This document shows, piece by piece, positions 22,739 to 34,100 of a DNA stretch of 64,000 nucleotides. Source of the DNA: Ophiostoma sp. CBS 140.51 (Eukaryota > Ascomycota > Sordariomycetes > Ophiostomatales > Ophiostomataceae). The notes under the pieces are model-generated. The model saw only the letters and a list, made by a program, of their open reading frames with translations. It was not told where the DNA came from and made no database searches. Location: the NCBI GenBank assembly GCA_029298735.1, contig JANSLP010000088.1, forward strand, positions 45,694 to 109,693, read 5' to 3'. Within the stretch, counting starts at the first letter, position 1. Each line of letters opens with the position of its first letter. The position numbers were made by a program, and so were the translations under genes.

Positions 22739-24217
22739 TCACTGCTCTGCTGTAGCCGGCCGCAGGGCCAACCGACGGCCAATGTTGCCAAAGCACACGC
22801 AGCTGCAGAAGAGCACGCTCAGCATCCATATAGCCGTCTCCGCTGTGACTGTCGACGCCGACAGGTTGCCGTTACCGCCTGAATGTCCTGCCGAGTCGTT
22901 TTGGTGATAGGAGTCGCCACCAAAAGAGCCGCCCATGCCACCGTTGTAGCCGACATGGTACGGGCTCGGGTGCATACCTGGGTTCGGCATCAGATCGAGG
23001 TTGAGGATCATAAGGGCACCAGAGCCGACAAAGCCAAAGGCAGCGGCCAGCAGTAGGCCGGACTTAGACCGATCCAATAGGTACCACAAGAATGGGTTCG
23101 CCAGAGCCAAGGTCATCGATGCCTGCATCGTTGATGTCCATGGTAGTTTGCGCTATCCAGGTGTTAGTAAGAAAGATCGACAATACCAAAGAAATCAAAC
23201 AAAATCGGAAGTAATACGTACCATGGCAAAGGCAACGCCAGCAAAAGCACCGATACCACGCACAACGAGCGCCCAGTCGGTCTCTGGAGCCGTACGGGCC
23301 TTGGCCAGCACACTACCGCTGCGACCAAAGCTGCGGTCAAACACACCGTCGAACCACGGGAGAAGCGTGCCCAGCGCGATGCCCGACAGACCCCACGACA
23401 CCAGGTAGCGCCAATCGTAGCTAGCCACATACTCGGAAGCCGGGCCAGTCTCTTTGGGCGAAGGTGTAGGTTCGCCGAGGTCGTCAAACGCAACATGAGT
23501 CTCGCTGCGGAGACGGGACACGAGCACGCCATATCCCATGCCAAGGGTGAACAGCAAGGCCGCGCGGGCGGTCAGGGACAGGAAGAGCAGGATGCGGGAC
23601 TGAGACGACGAGGCAGCCGCCTGTGCAGACTCGGAGGAGATACTCTTTGTGCGGCCAGCGGGCGCAGGTTGCAGCTTAATGCCTGACACGCCGTCGGCGC
23701 CAAAGCTCTCCCCGCGCCTCCGCTGGCGCTGCAGCATCATGAGCGACTGTGACGCCTTCCGGACCTCGTCGATCTCGGCGGCAGACGCGTTCGTGTGTTC
23801 TCCTTCTGTTTCGTCTTCATCGTTGTCCTCGGGCTCTTCCACAAGTAGGTCGCGCGCGGGGGTCCCGGCGCCGGTGCCCCAGGGTGTGCTGGACTCGAAG
23901 ATGCCACTGTTGCCGCCTCCGATGCTGCCGCGGCTGGGCGTTGTCGGGCTGAAGATGCCGAAAAGCGTGGACGAGGTGAGGTTCATAATCGACTGGGCAC
24001 GGCTGATGGACTCGCTGCCGCCGGGTGTCGAGTTTGCATCGGTGTTGGTCTGTGGTTGGGGGTCGAGGAACTGTGCCCGCTCGGCGGGCTTTCGGCGTTC
24101 GTCTCGCCGCGAGTCATCTTTCTCGAGGCTCTCCTCGGAAGGCATGGATGGCTTGGCTGCAAAGGGTCGCCGTGGGATCGGCTGGTGGACGACCAATGGA
24201 GGGCCGTTGTTGGACAT
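22739..24217 (-). CDS. INSIG-domain ER membrane protein
   Basis: Insulin-induced-gene family protein, known to bind the sterol-sensing machinery or HMG-CoA reductase at the ER and to adjust sterol synthesis. Two exons, 24217-23222 and 23152-22739, joined across a 69-nt intron (GTACGT donor, CTAAC branch) to give 469 residues. Residues 1-205 are polar and disordered, rich in S, P and acidic runs. Hydrophobic segments follow: one at about 207-235, one in the YLVSWGLSGIALGTLLPW region, one before the exon junction, a helical pair after it, and a last one with CSCVCFG. The FAM-RKLPW junction created by splicing matches the conserved R/PW region of the family. A Gly/His-rich loop lies before the last segment. 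Which partner it regulates cannot be told from sequence. Confidence 0.87.
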
Positions 24218-26392
24218 GGTTGCTGTGTATAATGTATATGTTGAGCGTGGCGGGATGTAGCTGTACGCTGCTGCCAGCTAAGGGTATATAAAGGATGAAG
24301 GGCTCTGTTGGTTTCTTCGAGGATGCAGGTCCGAAAAGGAGGAGTCGAGGCTGTTAGGGGGGCTGCGCGTTGGTGGTAGCTTCGTCTCTGTTGGTTTGCT
24401 TGGTTGTATTCAACACGCGGTTCGAACGGAGGTCGGAGTCGAAATCCGTGGGCGCAAAAGACCGTTGGGCGTAAAGGGCTGGGATGGAGACCAGATAAAA
24501 TGATACGAGGAAGGACGAGACCTATAATTAATACGCGAGGTCGAGAGGTCGAGAAATCAGAAAGGCGGGAAGGGACAAAATGCTATGAATGCTGTAAGGG
24601 ACGGCTGAGAGAGGAGACAAGAGACCAGTGTCTTGAACAGGCATGTGGCAAGTATTGAAGTATTGGCCAGACGGGAAGGAGAAAGCGAGCGACGCCGATG
24701 CAAAATGCGGCAATGGGAGGGAGACTGAGACAAGTTTGCAGAAGAGATGAAGAGATGGGAGAAATGAGAGAGACAAGAGAGAATCCGAGAAGGAGGAGAG
24801 AAAAGGAAAGATGCAGAGAAAGACAGGAAAGAGTAAGGAGTGCGCGGAAAGACAACAAGCAGTCGCAAGGCGCCAACTATGAGAAAACGGACCCTTCGCG
24901 CCTGCCGTTGGGACACAAGTTGGGACCGAATGAAGCACGCGCCGGGAAGGAAAGGGCTGAGGATGGGACTAAAGAACGGGCAACACGGCAGGAAGGCAGG
25001 GTCCACGTCCATGTCCACAGCACTTGCCAGCCAGTCTACGGCGCAGCAATTCAGCAATTGCCAATACCAACGTAAGAATCTGACAGTCACTCACGCACAA
25101 GACTCACAAGAGGCAAGCGAATTATTGCCTGTAGTTGTCTTGAAATTGCCTGTTCCAGACAAGCCCCGCGCTGGCTGCAGCGTGCGACTCAGGTGCTACC
25201 GTTTCCCAACGAGAAAAGCCAGTAAAAGCCGTCAGAAAAAGCCAAGGCTTGATACGATCTCGAGGATCCTTGCAGTGTGCCAGGCGCACCTTCCTAGTTT
25301 TTACCATTTCTACGCTTTCTGTAAAGAGGCAATCGTCGCTTCCGTGCAGAATCCCAAACTCCCCAACGCTTCCTAGCTTCCTTCCTGTTCGTACCGTTTT
25401 CCGCCCGCTCCTGCCGTTGTTCGAGCAAAGGTATTGCAAAATTGTAAATGTCGAACGCTCCCTTCTTCCTCCGTTCTCCATATTGGTGCCGTATTGGGAC
25501 CTTTTGTCACATGCTCTTGGCAGGTGAACGCGCCGGTGGCCGCCACGATTCGCTTGAAGATGGAGAGTGTCCCCCCTCCACGAGACATTTGGGAGGAATG
25601 CACCTCAACCGTTTAGAGATTTTAGTGGCGCTACGTATTTCGACTTTCCATATGACTTGCACACCACAGGAAAGGGTGAGTGGCAGAAGGAGGTGTGCGT
25701 CGAGGGCACCTTCCCCAGACCCAAAATCGATCGGCAGCACGCACAGGAAGGAGCAGAAACAGAAAACAGAAGGAAGAGAAACACCAAAACAGGCAGGGCC
25801 GCGGCGACCGCGCAAAAAGCACGACACAGGGTCACTTTGGACTTTGCAACCCATGTGATTCGAAGAAACAAGACCCACTCCTCCACCAGTGTCCACCGTC
25901 GGCTTCCTTTAATTCTCCACCACCAAAAATACGCCGTATTTCTGTAGGATACAAAGTATTCCTTTGTCTTGCTTGAATTTTGCTTGTATTTCTTCTCGTC
26001 AAAACAGAGCCGTTCTGCAGCACAAGTTCTCTGCACGCCTGCATGCAACCTCACGACTTGACTCCTGCAGCACTCTCCTCGCTCTCCTCTCTTTATTGTC
26101 TCCTCATCCCATGCGCCCCGTATTCAGCTGCCTTGATTTTTGAATTCTCGGCGAAGTTGTGCAACTGGAGAGAATATCGCCAAGACGAGGGGACAATATT
26201 GTACTCAAAAGATGGTTGTTTGCTGATTGAGATGTCACAGTGGCTGTTGTACAAGCAAAAAACATGAAGGCAATTGTCAAATTGACGGGTAAGTCGATAT
26301 GTAAATCAAGATACAAAATACAAATGCGCCATGAATAAATCAAATGAATTAAAGTCCAACCCCTTTTTTCCATGTACACTCTTCCTCTCCAT
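24218..26392. other. Intergenic region: INSIG promoter and Mak11 3' flank
   Basis: 2.2 kb with no supported gene. About 24540-25060 is strongly GA-rich on the + strand (CT-rich in the INSIG sense), suiting an upstream regulatory or leader tract of that minus-strand gene. A TATA-like stretch lies at 24285-24292, 70 bp upstream of its ATG. The remainder up to 26392 contains the Mak11 3' flank and only short random frames. Confidence 0.5.
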
Positions 26393-28291
26393 TTACTCGT
26401 CATCCTCCTCTTCCTCGTCGTCATCATCGTCCTCGACATCGCTATCCTCAACACCATCCGGCCGCGGGATCATGACAAAGGACTCCAGGCAGGTAATCCG
26501 GTCGGGCGTCTGGTAAGCGCCGAGAAGGGTACCCAGCTGCTTGGAGGGCTTGTTGGAGGACGTGGACGACGGGCCGCCAGTGGCGCTGACGGCGGTGCTG
26601 TTCTTATAAGCGCTGCGCAGCTCCTGGCCGGTAATCTTCCAGACGCGCAGCATACCCGTGCTTGTGGCCGACACGACGTACCAGGCCTTTTGTAGCTTCT
26701 TCTTGTCACCAGCAGCCTTCTCGAGGACAGGCAGGATCTTAAAGGCTTTGACACGGCCCGTGACACCCGTAGCGCTGCCGCCGACCTGGCCGATCAGACG
26801 GGCTGAGGGCAGCGGTGGAGCAGCTGGAGCCTTCTTGTCGTCGGTAGGAGTCGTAGTAGAGCTAGCAGGAGGTGCCACGAGGTCCTCGGCGCGCGTAGAG
26901 CACAGCAGGATGCGGCCGTCCTCGGTGGCAACAGTCAACAAAGAAAACAGGCCAGCCTTGTCGGCCGCAGCAGCCTCCGGGTCGTCGTCGACCTCCACGT
27001 AGCGGAAATCGTGCGTCTTGGTCCGCGTATCGCTCAGGACCTTGCACCGCGGCAGACTGTCCATGCCAAAGACGACGACGTTGCGATCGAAACCAATGGC
27101 GTACTCGTCGGTGGCGTTCTCTTCGGCGTCGCCAGCCTCGCCCTCTGCGTCGGAAGCGGCACCGAATGCCCTTCCCCAGACGACTTGCCGGCCTTCGCCC
27201 GTGGAAAACCGGCCCTCGCCCAGATCCCGCAGCAGCTCCTTGCTGAAATTCAGCACACCCGCTTTCTTGCCCGTCACCAGGTTCCACAGACGCATGCTGC
27301 GCTCGCCGCGGCTGACACTAATCATGACCTTCATGCTGGGGTGCACAGCAAAGTCGTTGACACCTGAGGGTGCGCCACCGGGGGGAGCTGTGTCGCCGCT
27401 GGGCCGCCGCAGACCGCCGCCCATGCCTTCCTTGGGCACAGGTGCTTTAATCATGGACAGGAGCGACCAGTCGCGCGTGCGGGTGACAGCGATCGTCGAG
27501 TCTTCAGAGGCGGACAGAAGCTTGGAGCGCGTCGGGAACGACAGCTTTGTGACGGACGAGGCGTGGTGCAAAAGCGTGCCCAGCTCGCGGTTCTTGGCGT
27601 TTTCGGCAATGGGCATGACGGGCCGGCTGGTGACGGCGGCCATGATGGCGCGCTCATCGTCGGAGGCGCCCAGACCAGTCGAAGAGGCGTCGGCGGGGGC
27701 ATGGGCAGATAGGTTGTAGATGTTAATGCGTTCGTCGGTACTGCCGGTCGCGAGCATAATCTTTTGGCCCTGACCAGGCACAGGGACCGAGGGCGGCGAC
27801 AGGGCGAGGCAGCGAATGGCCGACGAGTGGGCGTTAAAGAGGAACGTGTCGGTGAACTTGATGCCGGCGGGGGTGACGGTAGCCACGACGCCGTGCAGGG
27901 TGCGGTCATAAGAGCCAGCGACAATCTGAATCGCGGCCGGAGCATCGCCCAAAACGACAATCGAGTCGGCTGCTGCTGTCGTCGCTGCTGCTGCTGGTGC
28001 CGGGGCAGGTGTTGGTGCAGCCGTAGCTGCTGCCGCCTTCACGCGATTCCGAGCCGCCTTGTCTTTTGGTTTGCTGGCAGCCACGTCGGCCACAGCAGAG
28101 GGAGCACTCGTGTTCTTCAGAGCAGACTTTGTCTTGAGGATCGAGGTCGGTTTTGTCGAAATCAAAGTCGTCGTCGAGGAGGGTGTCGCTTTCGTCTTTG
28201 GTCTCGTCGCTGCAGGTGCCTCAGGGTCGGCTGCTGACGCCTTGGCCTCCCGCTTTCTCTTCATGGCGGATTTTGGCGCGTGGGACTGCAT
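26393..28291 (-). CDS. WD40 ribosome-biogenesis protein Mak11 (PAK1IP1-type)
   Basis: Nucleolar WD40 protein of early 60S subunit assembly. Single exon, 632 residues from ATG 28291; a second in-frame ATG at 28264 is a possible start. Residues 1-110 are basic and Ala/Lys/Pro-rich (nucleolar-type tail). The beta-propeller starts with the family signature VAGSYDRTLHGV. Recognisable blades follow: the LATGSTDERINIYNL unit, the HHASSVTKLSF...LLSASEDSTIAV unit, the VNDFAVHPSMKVMISVSRGERSMRLWNL unit, then less regular blades with inserts. Blades 2 to 4 match PAK1IP1/Mak11 best (HH-x-S-x-V-T-x-L, VHPS, RLWNL). The C-terminus is an acidic run of Asp/Glu. It is larger than the animal protein (about 390) because of terminal tails and loop inserts. 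Confidence 0.88.
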   Translation of the reverse strand: MQSHAPKSAMKRKREAKASAADPEAPAATRPKTKATPSSTTTLISTKPTSILKTKSALKNTSAPSAVADVAASKPKDKAARNRVKAAAATAAPTPAPAPAAAATTAAADSIVVLGDAPAAIQIVAGSYDRTLHGVVATVTPAGIKFTDTFLFNAHSSAIRCLALSPPSVPVPGQGQKIMLATGSTDERINIYNLSAHAPADASSTGLGASDDERAIMAAVTSRPVMPIAENAKNRELGTLLHHASSVTKLSFPTRSKLLSASEDSTIAVTRTRDWSLLSMIKAPVPKEGMGGGLRRPSGDTAPPGGAPSGVNDFAVHPSMKVMISVSRGERSMRLWNLVTGKKAGVLNFSKELLRDLGEGRFSTGEGRQVVWGRAFGAASDAEGEAGDAEENATDEYAIGFDRNVVVFGMDSLPRCKVLSDTRTKTHDFRYVEVDDDPEAAAADKAGLFSLLTVATEDGRILLCSTRAEDLVAPPASSTTTPTDDKKAPAAPPLPSARLIGQVGGSATGVTGRVKAFKILPVLEKAAGDKKKLQKAWYVVSATSTGMLRVWKITGQELRSAYKNSTAVSATGGPSSTSSNKPSKQLGTLLGAYQTPDRITCLESFVMIPRPDGVEDSDVEDDDDDEEEEDDE

Positions 28292-28768
28292 TTTGTGTGG
28301 ATTATCGAGATGTGAGGTTGTTGTCTCGAGAGAAAAGGTCGTTGTTTTGCAGGCAGAAATCACCAGAAAAAGCTCAGGATACACTGGGAAGGAAGCGTGA
28401 AGACCACTAGCGCTGCAGCTTCCTGCCGTTTGGGTGCCAACTACAGATTTTTTTTTCTTATCGGACTTTTTGTTATGCTTATCGTTATCGCTTATCTTAT
28501 CGAGTCACAACGTCCAACTTAGACTTACGACTCCATGGTTAATACAGTATACAATCACAGCATCGACGAGGTGATATTAAAATTCTTCAGTTATTAAAAT
28601 GTGAACGGCCATGTCCATGGCAAATATAAAAAATGCAACTAGTAATCATAGTGCAATCAATGCTCCAAACAAAAGCAGGCTCTGCTTAGCTAATCAGTCC
28701 TCCCAATTCCCATAATCTCTATTTCCCTGATTTCTCCACAGGTTACGTCTTTGCCGCCCTATTCTGCC
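28292..28768. other. Spacer between Mak11 and Eaf1
   Basis: 477 bp between two co-oriented minus-strand genes, expected to hold the Mak11 promoter and Eaf1 3' UTR. A-T rich around 28560-28640; no further feature is visible. Confidence 0.55.
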
Positions 28769-31700
28769 CTATTGTGCCGGCTGTGAGACGTTGTTGGCGG
28801 GAACAGCAGCGTTGGCGGGGACAGGCGTTCCGTTGGGCACAGGAGTACCGTTAGCTTGACGTGCCGGCTGGGCCAGCGAAGGTGACCGGGCAACGCTGTG
28901 AGGCGATCCGGCCTGGAGCTGTGCCTGGGCCTGCTGAGCCGCCTGAGCTTGAGCGGCTTGCTGAGCCTGAGCCGCCTGGGCTGCCTGAGCTTGAGCTGCT
29001 GCCTGGGCGTTCTGGGCAGCCAGGACAGCCTGCATCTGGGCATGCTGCTGGGGCGTAATTGTCACGGGGTGCCCCTGCTGGCCTTGGCCACCACCACCAC
29101 CCGCCGCGGCCTGCTGCTGCACCTGTTGCGCCTGCTGGGCACGGAGAAGCTGGGCATACTGCCGAGGGCTCGTGCCGGCCAATGCCTGTTGAGGACCACC
29201 GCCCGCTGCCGAGTGCATAGCTGCGTTGGCGCGCTGCATCATCATAATCTGCGTGTAGTTCTGCACTGCCATAGAGCGCGCCTGGTCTGCAGTCAGGTTG
29301 GGGTTCTTAGCGCGGAAGCCGTTCTCCAGCTCTCTAATCTGGGACATAATGTTAGGCGGCAGCTGCGTCTGGGCAGGCATCGCAGGACGCGGAGATGGCG
29401 AGTTGGCCGCCATAGGTCCACCAGCCATGCCGACAGGACTGCCCATGGGGGCGCCATTGGCAGCGTTGAACTGGCCAACCATGGCCTGGCCGTTAGCCAT
29501 GAATGTCTGCTGGTTGTTCATCGGTCGGATGCCAGCAACAGGCGGTGAGCCTTGGGGAACAGAAGGCACCTTAACCATTGGTTGGCCCTGCTGCTGCTGA
29601 GCGGCGGCAAGCTGTGCCTGTGCCTGTGCCTTTTGGGCGGCAGCCGCAGCCTGCTGCTGTGCAACAGCCGCTTGCTGGGGAGGATGAGGCGACTGTGACT
29701 GTGATTGCTGCTGCTGTTGTGCTTGCTGTTGAGCTTGTTGTTGAGCTTGCTGCTGTGCTTGCTGCTGTTGTTGCAACTGCTGCTGGGCTGCCTGTTGTTG
29801 CATCTGATGCTGCTGCAACATCAAAAGCTGCTGCTGTTGCAGTTGCTGCTGTTGTTGCGGAGTCAGGTGCGGCGAGTGCTGGCCTTGCTGGCCCAGTTGC
29901 GCGTGTTGTGCGAGGGGTGTGTGGTTTTGGGAGTTGAGAGCGTGTTGTTGTTGCTGCTGCTGCTGTTGTGCCAGCTGCTGCATTTGGAGTTGCTGCAACT
30001 GCTGCTGGTGCTGCAGTTGCTGCTGCATCTGGTGTTGCATATGTTGATGCTGTTGATGCTGCTGTTGGTGATGTTGTTGCTGGTGCTGTACCTGGTGTTG
30101 CTGTTGCACCTGTTGTTGCTGCTGCTGCTGCATCTGCACCGCACGCTGCTGGTCCTGGATGCGCCTAGCCTGCAGGACAAGGTTCATGTCGGGCTGGCCG
30201 CCCTGGGCCTGCACTTGTTGCTGGTGAGCCAGAAGGCGCTGGGCCGCCAAAGCTTGCTGCAACTGCGCCTGCTGCAAGTTCGTCATGGGAAGAGGGCTGG
30301 CACCGTTCACGCCCATATGCGGCATGCCCTGCATCGGGTTTGCTGGGCTCTGGATGGGCATCCGCGGCCGCGACGCCTGAGGGTTGCGCAGGGGGACACC
30401 GTGAGGTGCGCCAGGTACATTGGGCCGGGCGGCCATGGCCATGCCGTTGGCGGCAGCCATCTGGGCTGCGACTTGGGGCGGCACACCAGGACCGGCAACG
30501 GCCATGCCCTGGTTCTGCTGCTGCCGAGCCATAATCTGGTTCTGCGGAATGTTAGTAGATGTAACAAAAGTGAGTTGATTGGTGAGGGTATAGTTTGAAC
30601 ATACCTTACGCTGCAACTCGGCCTGTCTCTGTGTGTACTCCACCATACGTTCCGCCATACGTTGATCGCGTTCGGCACGAAGTCTGCTGTACTCGCGCGG
30701 TGTCTTGACCGGAGGCCGTTGCTGCGGAGGCTCGTTTGATTTTCTCGTGGCAACAATGGCGGCCTGCTGCTGCTGCTTGTGCTGGATCGCCTCGCGCTTC
30801 TTGGCAAGCTTCCGCATGGCTTCAAACGACGCCAAGTGTCTCTGATTCCTGTGCCGCTCAACCCGCATCGCTAGCGTAGGACGGCGTCTCTGCACTGGGG
30901 TCGGGGGAGGTGGTGGTGCCGAGCCGGAAGTGCCGTTGGTTTGTGCTGCTGCCGCCGCTGCTGCTGTGGCCGCCGCTGCAGTTGCCACGGCCTTTTCGTT
31001 GTGCTCGCGAATCGCCTTCTGGGCTCCATCAATACGAGCTTGATAGATCTTAAAGTATGGAGACCGTGATGCATCCGTAGGGAAGCCTTCGAGGCTGATC
31101 CATCGCTCAAAACACTCCCAAGAGGTGCGCCGCTCGGCACCTGACGAGAAGAGTGACTTGGGGGAAAGCAGGCTCGCCGTCAGAGACCAGTTGTACGAAT
31201 ACTCACGCACGAGTTTCTTCAGCTGGTCATCGTCCGCAACAGTCCACTGCGACGGTGGCCGGTATTCGTAGAAGCCCGATGACGGCATGGGGTACTCTGA
31301 TGGCGGACGGAACTGGTGACCAGCATGCAGGCGCTCACGCATAATCTTGAGTGTCGGGTCGAACAGGCCAACAGCATTGTCAGGTGCTGCTGTGTTGCGA
31401 GCGGGTTTCTTGGGAGCAGACGACGTGCCGTCGGTGCCGTCGGCATCGGCTGGCACATCGGATGACACCTCCTCGACAAACTCTTCGACATCATCATCCT
31501 CAACCTCGTCATCAACAGCATACCGGCTCTTCTTGAGGAGCGACGACCGCGGCTTGATAACAATCGGCGTCTCAATGTACCTGCTGACCGGGACGACAGG
31601 CCGGCGCCATGCAGCATCGGGATCCTGGTCCTTGGACGTCAGATCGCCCTTGGGCACCTCGAGCGGCGAACCGTACATGGGCAACTCGGCAAGAAGACGG

Positions 31701-34095
31701 TCCGAAGCCACAGAGGGGTTGAGTTCGAAGACAACTGCATCGTTCTGCAGGGCAAAGATAGCCGAGGGCGCCACAGTGGTCGCAAAAGGGACAACGGTCT
31801 CTGTAAAATCGCCATCGTCCACCAGGTCCACCTCGTCGTTGTCCATACCAGCAGCTGCGTCGTTGGCTTCGTCGGCGTGTGCTGCATCAATCATGGCGTT
31901 ATCGATCATCGGGAAGTCGTCGCTGTCGGCACCGCGCCGTGGTGGGATGCTAGCAAGAACCTGCAGCGCTTTCCGTTTCTCGGGTGTAGCCTGGACCCAT
32001 TCTGCGCAGGCAACGGCCAGGCTGCGGGCGGCCGAGTGCTTCCATTTGCGCTCTTCGCGAAAGTCCGTCCGCATCCACTTCATCTCCTGCAACATGACGT
32101 CCCAGTGCGACTTTTGTCTCACGGGCTCCTGGGCGCGCTTCGGCTGGCGGAGCGACCACTTGTCTTGTTGCTGCAGGTGGTAGACCCGTTTGAGTATCTT
32201 ACACGACTGGTTGTCATAGATGGACACCTGGCTGTCGGCACTGGAGATGGTCTTCCGTGCGTGGTGCACTAACTGATCGAGGTTCTTAAGCCACTTGGAG
32301 TTTTGCGCAAACGTCTGCATGAAGAGCGGCGTGAAGTAGTCCTCCGCAAACAGGTTCTCCGCCTTAGCCAGGTTGGACGGGACGATGGTGGTCTCAGGCT
32401 TGTTCTTCTTCTGCTTGCCGAACAGAACGGTCGGGGCCTTTCTCTTGCCGTCTTTCTTGTTGCCGGCCAAGACCAGGTCGTTGATAGTGAGGTTCTCGCT
32501 GGCATCGCCGGTCGATGGCTTCGGTGTCGGTAGTGCCGCAAGAACAGACGGGCTCGCGGCGCCGTTGGTGTAGCTCGACTGGCCGTTCAGGCGGTTCAGT
32601 GCCGAAGCGCTTGATTCTGCTGTCCGTTCCGTGAGTGTCGTGTTCGTCGCGTCCGTCGTCGTCAATTTCGATGATGCTTGCTGCGATGCACCGTCCTTAT
32701 TTGTGGCATCCTCGATCGTCTCGTCCACATCTATGGCCTGCAATGGCGTTCCAATCGCTGCTGCTGTTGTTGGCGTTGTCGTCTGTACTGACAGCTGAGA
32801 CTTATTGGCGCTGTTGCTGGCCTCTGCTTGGCTCTCACCAGCCGCAGAAGATTCCTGGAGCAGTTGTGCCTCGACAGTAACGTCGCGGGTCCCATCGGCG
32901 AGAGTCTGGTCCTCCACCTTCTCTCTGCTGTTGCGGCGGTCGGTCTTGTCGTCACCGTCGGCGAAGGAGTCGTTCTCGTTCTCGGGGCTCGTGTTCACGG
33001 ACACGTCGTGGACAGCTGGTGTCGTGGCCGTCTGGGCGATCGAGTCGGGCGATGAAGGAATGTCGCCAGCCTTTGCCGCATCGTTGGCTGCATTGCTGGG
33101 CGAACTGACGTTCTTTGCGTCTGCACCATCCACTTCCATCGCATCCCCGTCCTGCTGGGCAAATGTGACTGCTGGTGCCGCTGGTGTTTCTGCCGAGTTC
33201 GTGCCGTTCACAACGCGTTGTGACGCTGCTGTCGTCTCTGCTGTCGAGGCCGATGATGCTGTACCATTTTGGGGGATGTCGGCAGGCTTTTCGCCGTTCA
33301 AAGCCGTCAAATCGGCCGTCGTCTGGGGCGTCAATAGCGGCGTCTTGGACTGGGATTCCTCGCTCGCTGGCCGTGCCGACGCTGGCAACGATCCCTGGAC
33401 CGGGGACCGGCGTTGTGTGGTTGCATTTTCGGATGACTCCTGGGGCTTGCGACCGTTGGTTGAGGGGAGAGTATGTGATTCGGGGTGGGTAATAGAGGAG
33501 GAAGAAGAAGAGTCGTGATCCTGTGTCGTCGGGGTTGGCGGCGCGCCGTTTTCGAGGGCTGGTCGCGCGTCGATTCCGGTTTCCTTCAGGTACGAGGCAG
33601 ACGCCGATGCAAAGAACTGCTTCAGCGCCTCAAGGTCGGGCTTCTGTCGTGTTGGGATGCGCGCGTCGCTGAGTGGGCGACCTCTGCAAAACAGGCAAAC
33701 AAAAAGTGTTAGTGACGGTCGCGTTGTGACGACTTGGGGCCGACGCGTGCGAAAAGCGTGCAAACAAGGACATAAAGATAGAAATTCATGCGGGATACGT
33801 ACTGTAAGATGTCCGTGTCAAGCAAGAATTTTGTTTCGCCGGTGGTGGACGGCGGCGCGTCGACATCGAATTTGTTTAGATTGAGGGCGCCATCGCCATC
33901 GGTCGCGACAGCGTAGAGTTCGCGGAGCTTGCGTTTGCGCGATCGCACGATTGAGCTAAAAACCATCAGCATGACATGAGCGATATCAAAATGACGAGAA
34001 AAAATCGCGCTTTCGATTGAAATATATCATTACCTGTATTCTGCCCGCTTTAATCGCAGAAGCTCGAGGCGGTCGGCGAGTCCGACCTCAGTCAT
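28769..34095 (-). CDS. Chromatin modification-related protein Eaf1/Vid21 (NuA4 acetyltransferase scaffold)
   Basis: Scaffold of the NuA4 histone acetyltransferase complex; nuclear. Four exons: 34095-34034, 33955-33803, 33683-30605 and 30541-28769, giving 1688 residues. Introns are 78, 119 and 63 nt; the 63-nt one (30542-30604) is stop-free and frame-neutral, so it is easily missed. The N-terminus has the conserved IVRSRKRKLRELYAVA motif. A long acidic/Ser-Thr region precedes the HSA helicase-binding domain at about 595-640 (HWDVMLQEMKWMRTDFREER). The SANT/Myb domain lies at about 878-940 (W...D..L..LV.EY.YNW). The C-terminal third is extremely Gln-rich. The leader has a minimal uORF (ATG ACA TGA) whose stop overlaps the start codon. 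The gene is divergent from Spp2. Identity is firm; the small first exon is inferred from splice signals and motif fit. Confidence 0.93.
29580..30140 (-). repeat. Polyglutamine-coding CAG/CAA tract of Eaf1
   Basis: Interrupted CAG/CAA repeats encode several glutamine runs, mixed with H, A and L, over roughly 190 codons at about residues 1230-1420. Mixed codons interrupt pure CAG runs, which tends to stabilise length. Such tracts are usual in fungal Eaf1 orthologues, but length is likely to vary between strains. Confidence 0.85.
30542..30604 (-). other. Stop-free 63-nt intron in Eaf1
   Basis: Donor GTATGT, branch point CTAAC and acceptor CGCAG on the coding strand, at a codon boundary and 21 codons long without a stop. 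Splicing joins ...LQRK to NQIM.... Retention would add 21 residues of intron-like composition between the basic helix following the SANT domain and the Gln-rich tail. Confidence 0.85.
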
Positions 34096-34100
34096 GTCAT
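34092..34100 (-). promoter_or_regulatory. Minimal uORF overlapping the Eaf1 start codon
   Basis: On the coding strand ATG ACA TGA begins five nt before the chosen start; its TGA shares bases with the main ATG (ATGA). A two-codon uORF so placed could lower initiation or allow reinitiation. It only matters if the transcript starts upstream of 34100. Confidence 0.45.

Noticed and set aside
24400..24460. tRNA B-box-like GGTTCGAA at about 24419
   Set aside because: No A box at the right distance and no cloverleaf stems could be drawn.
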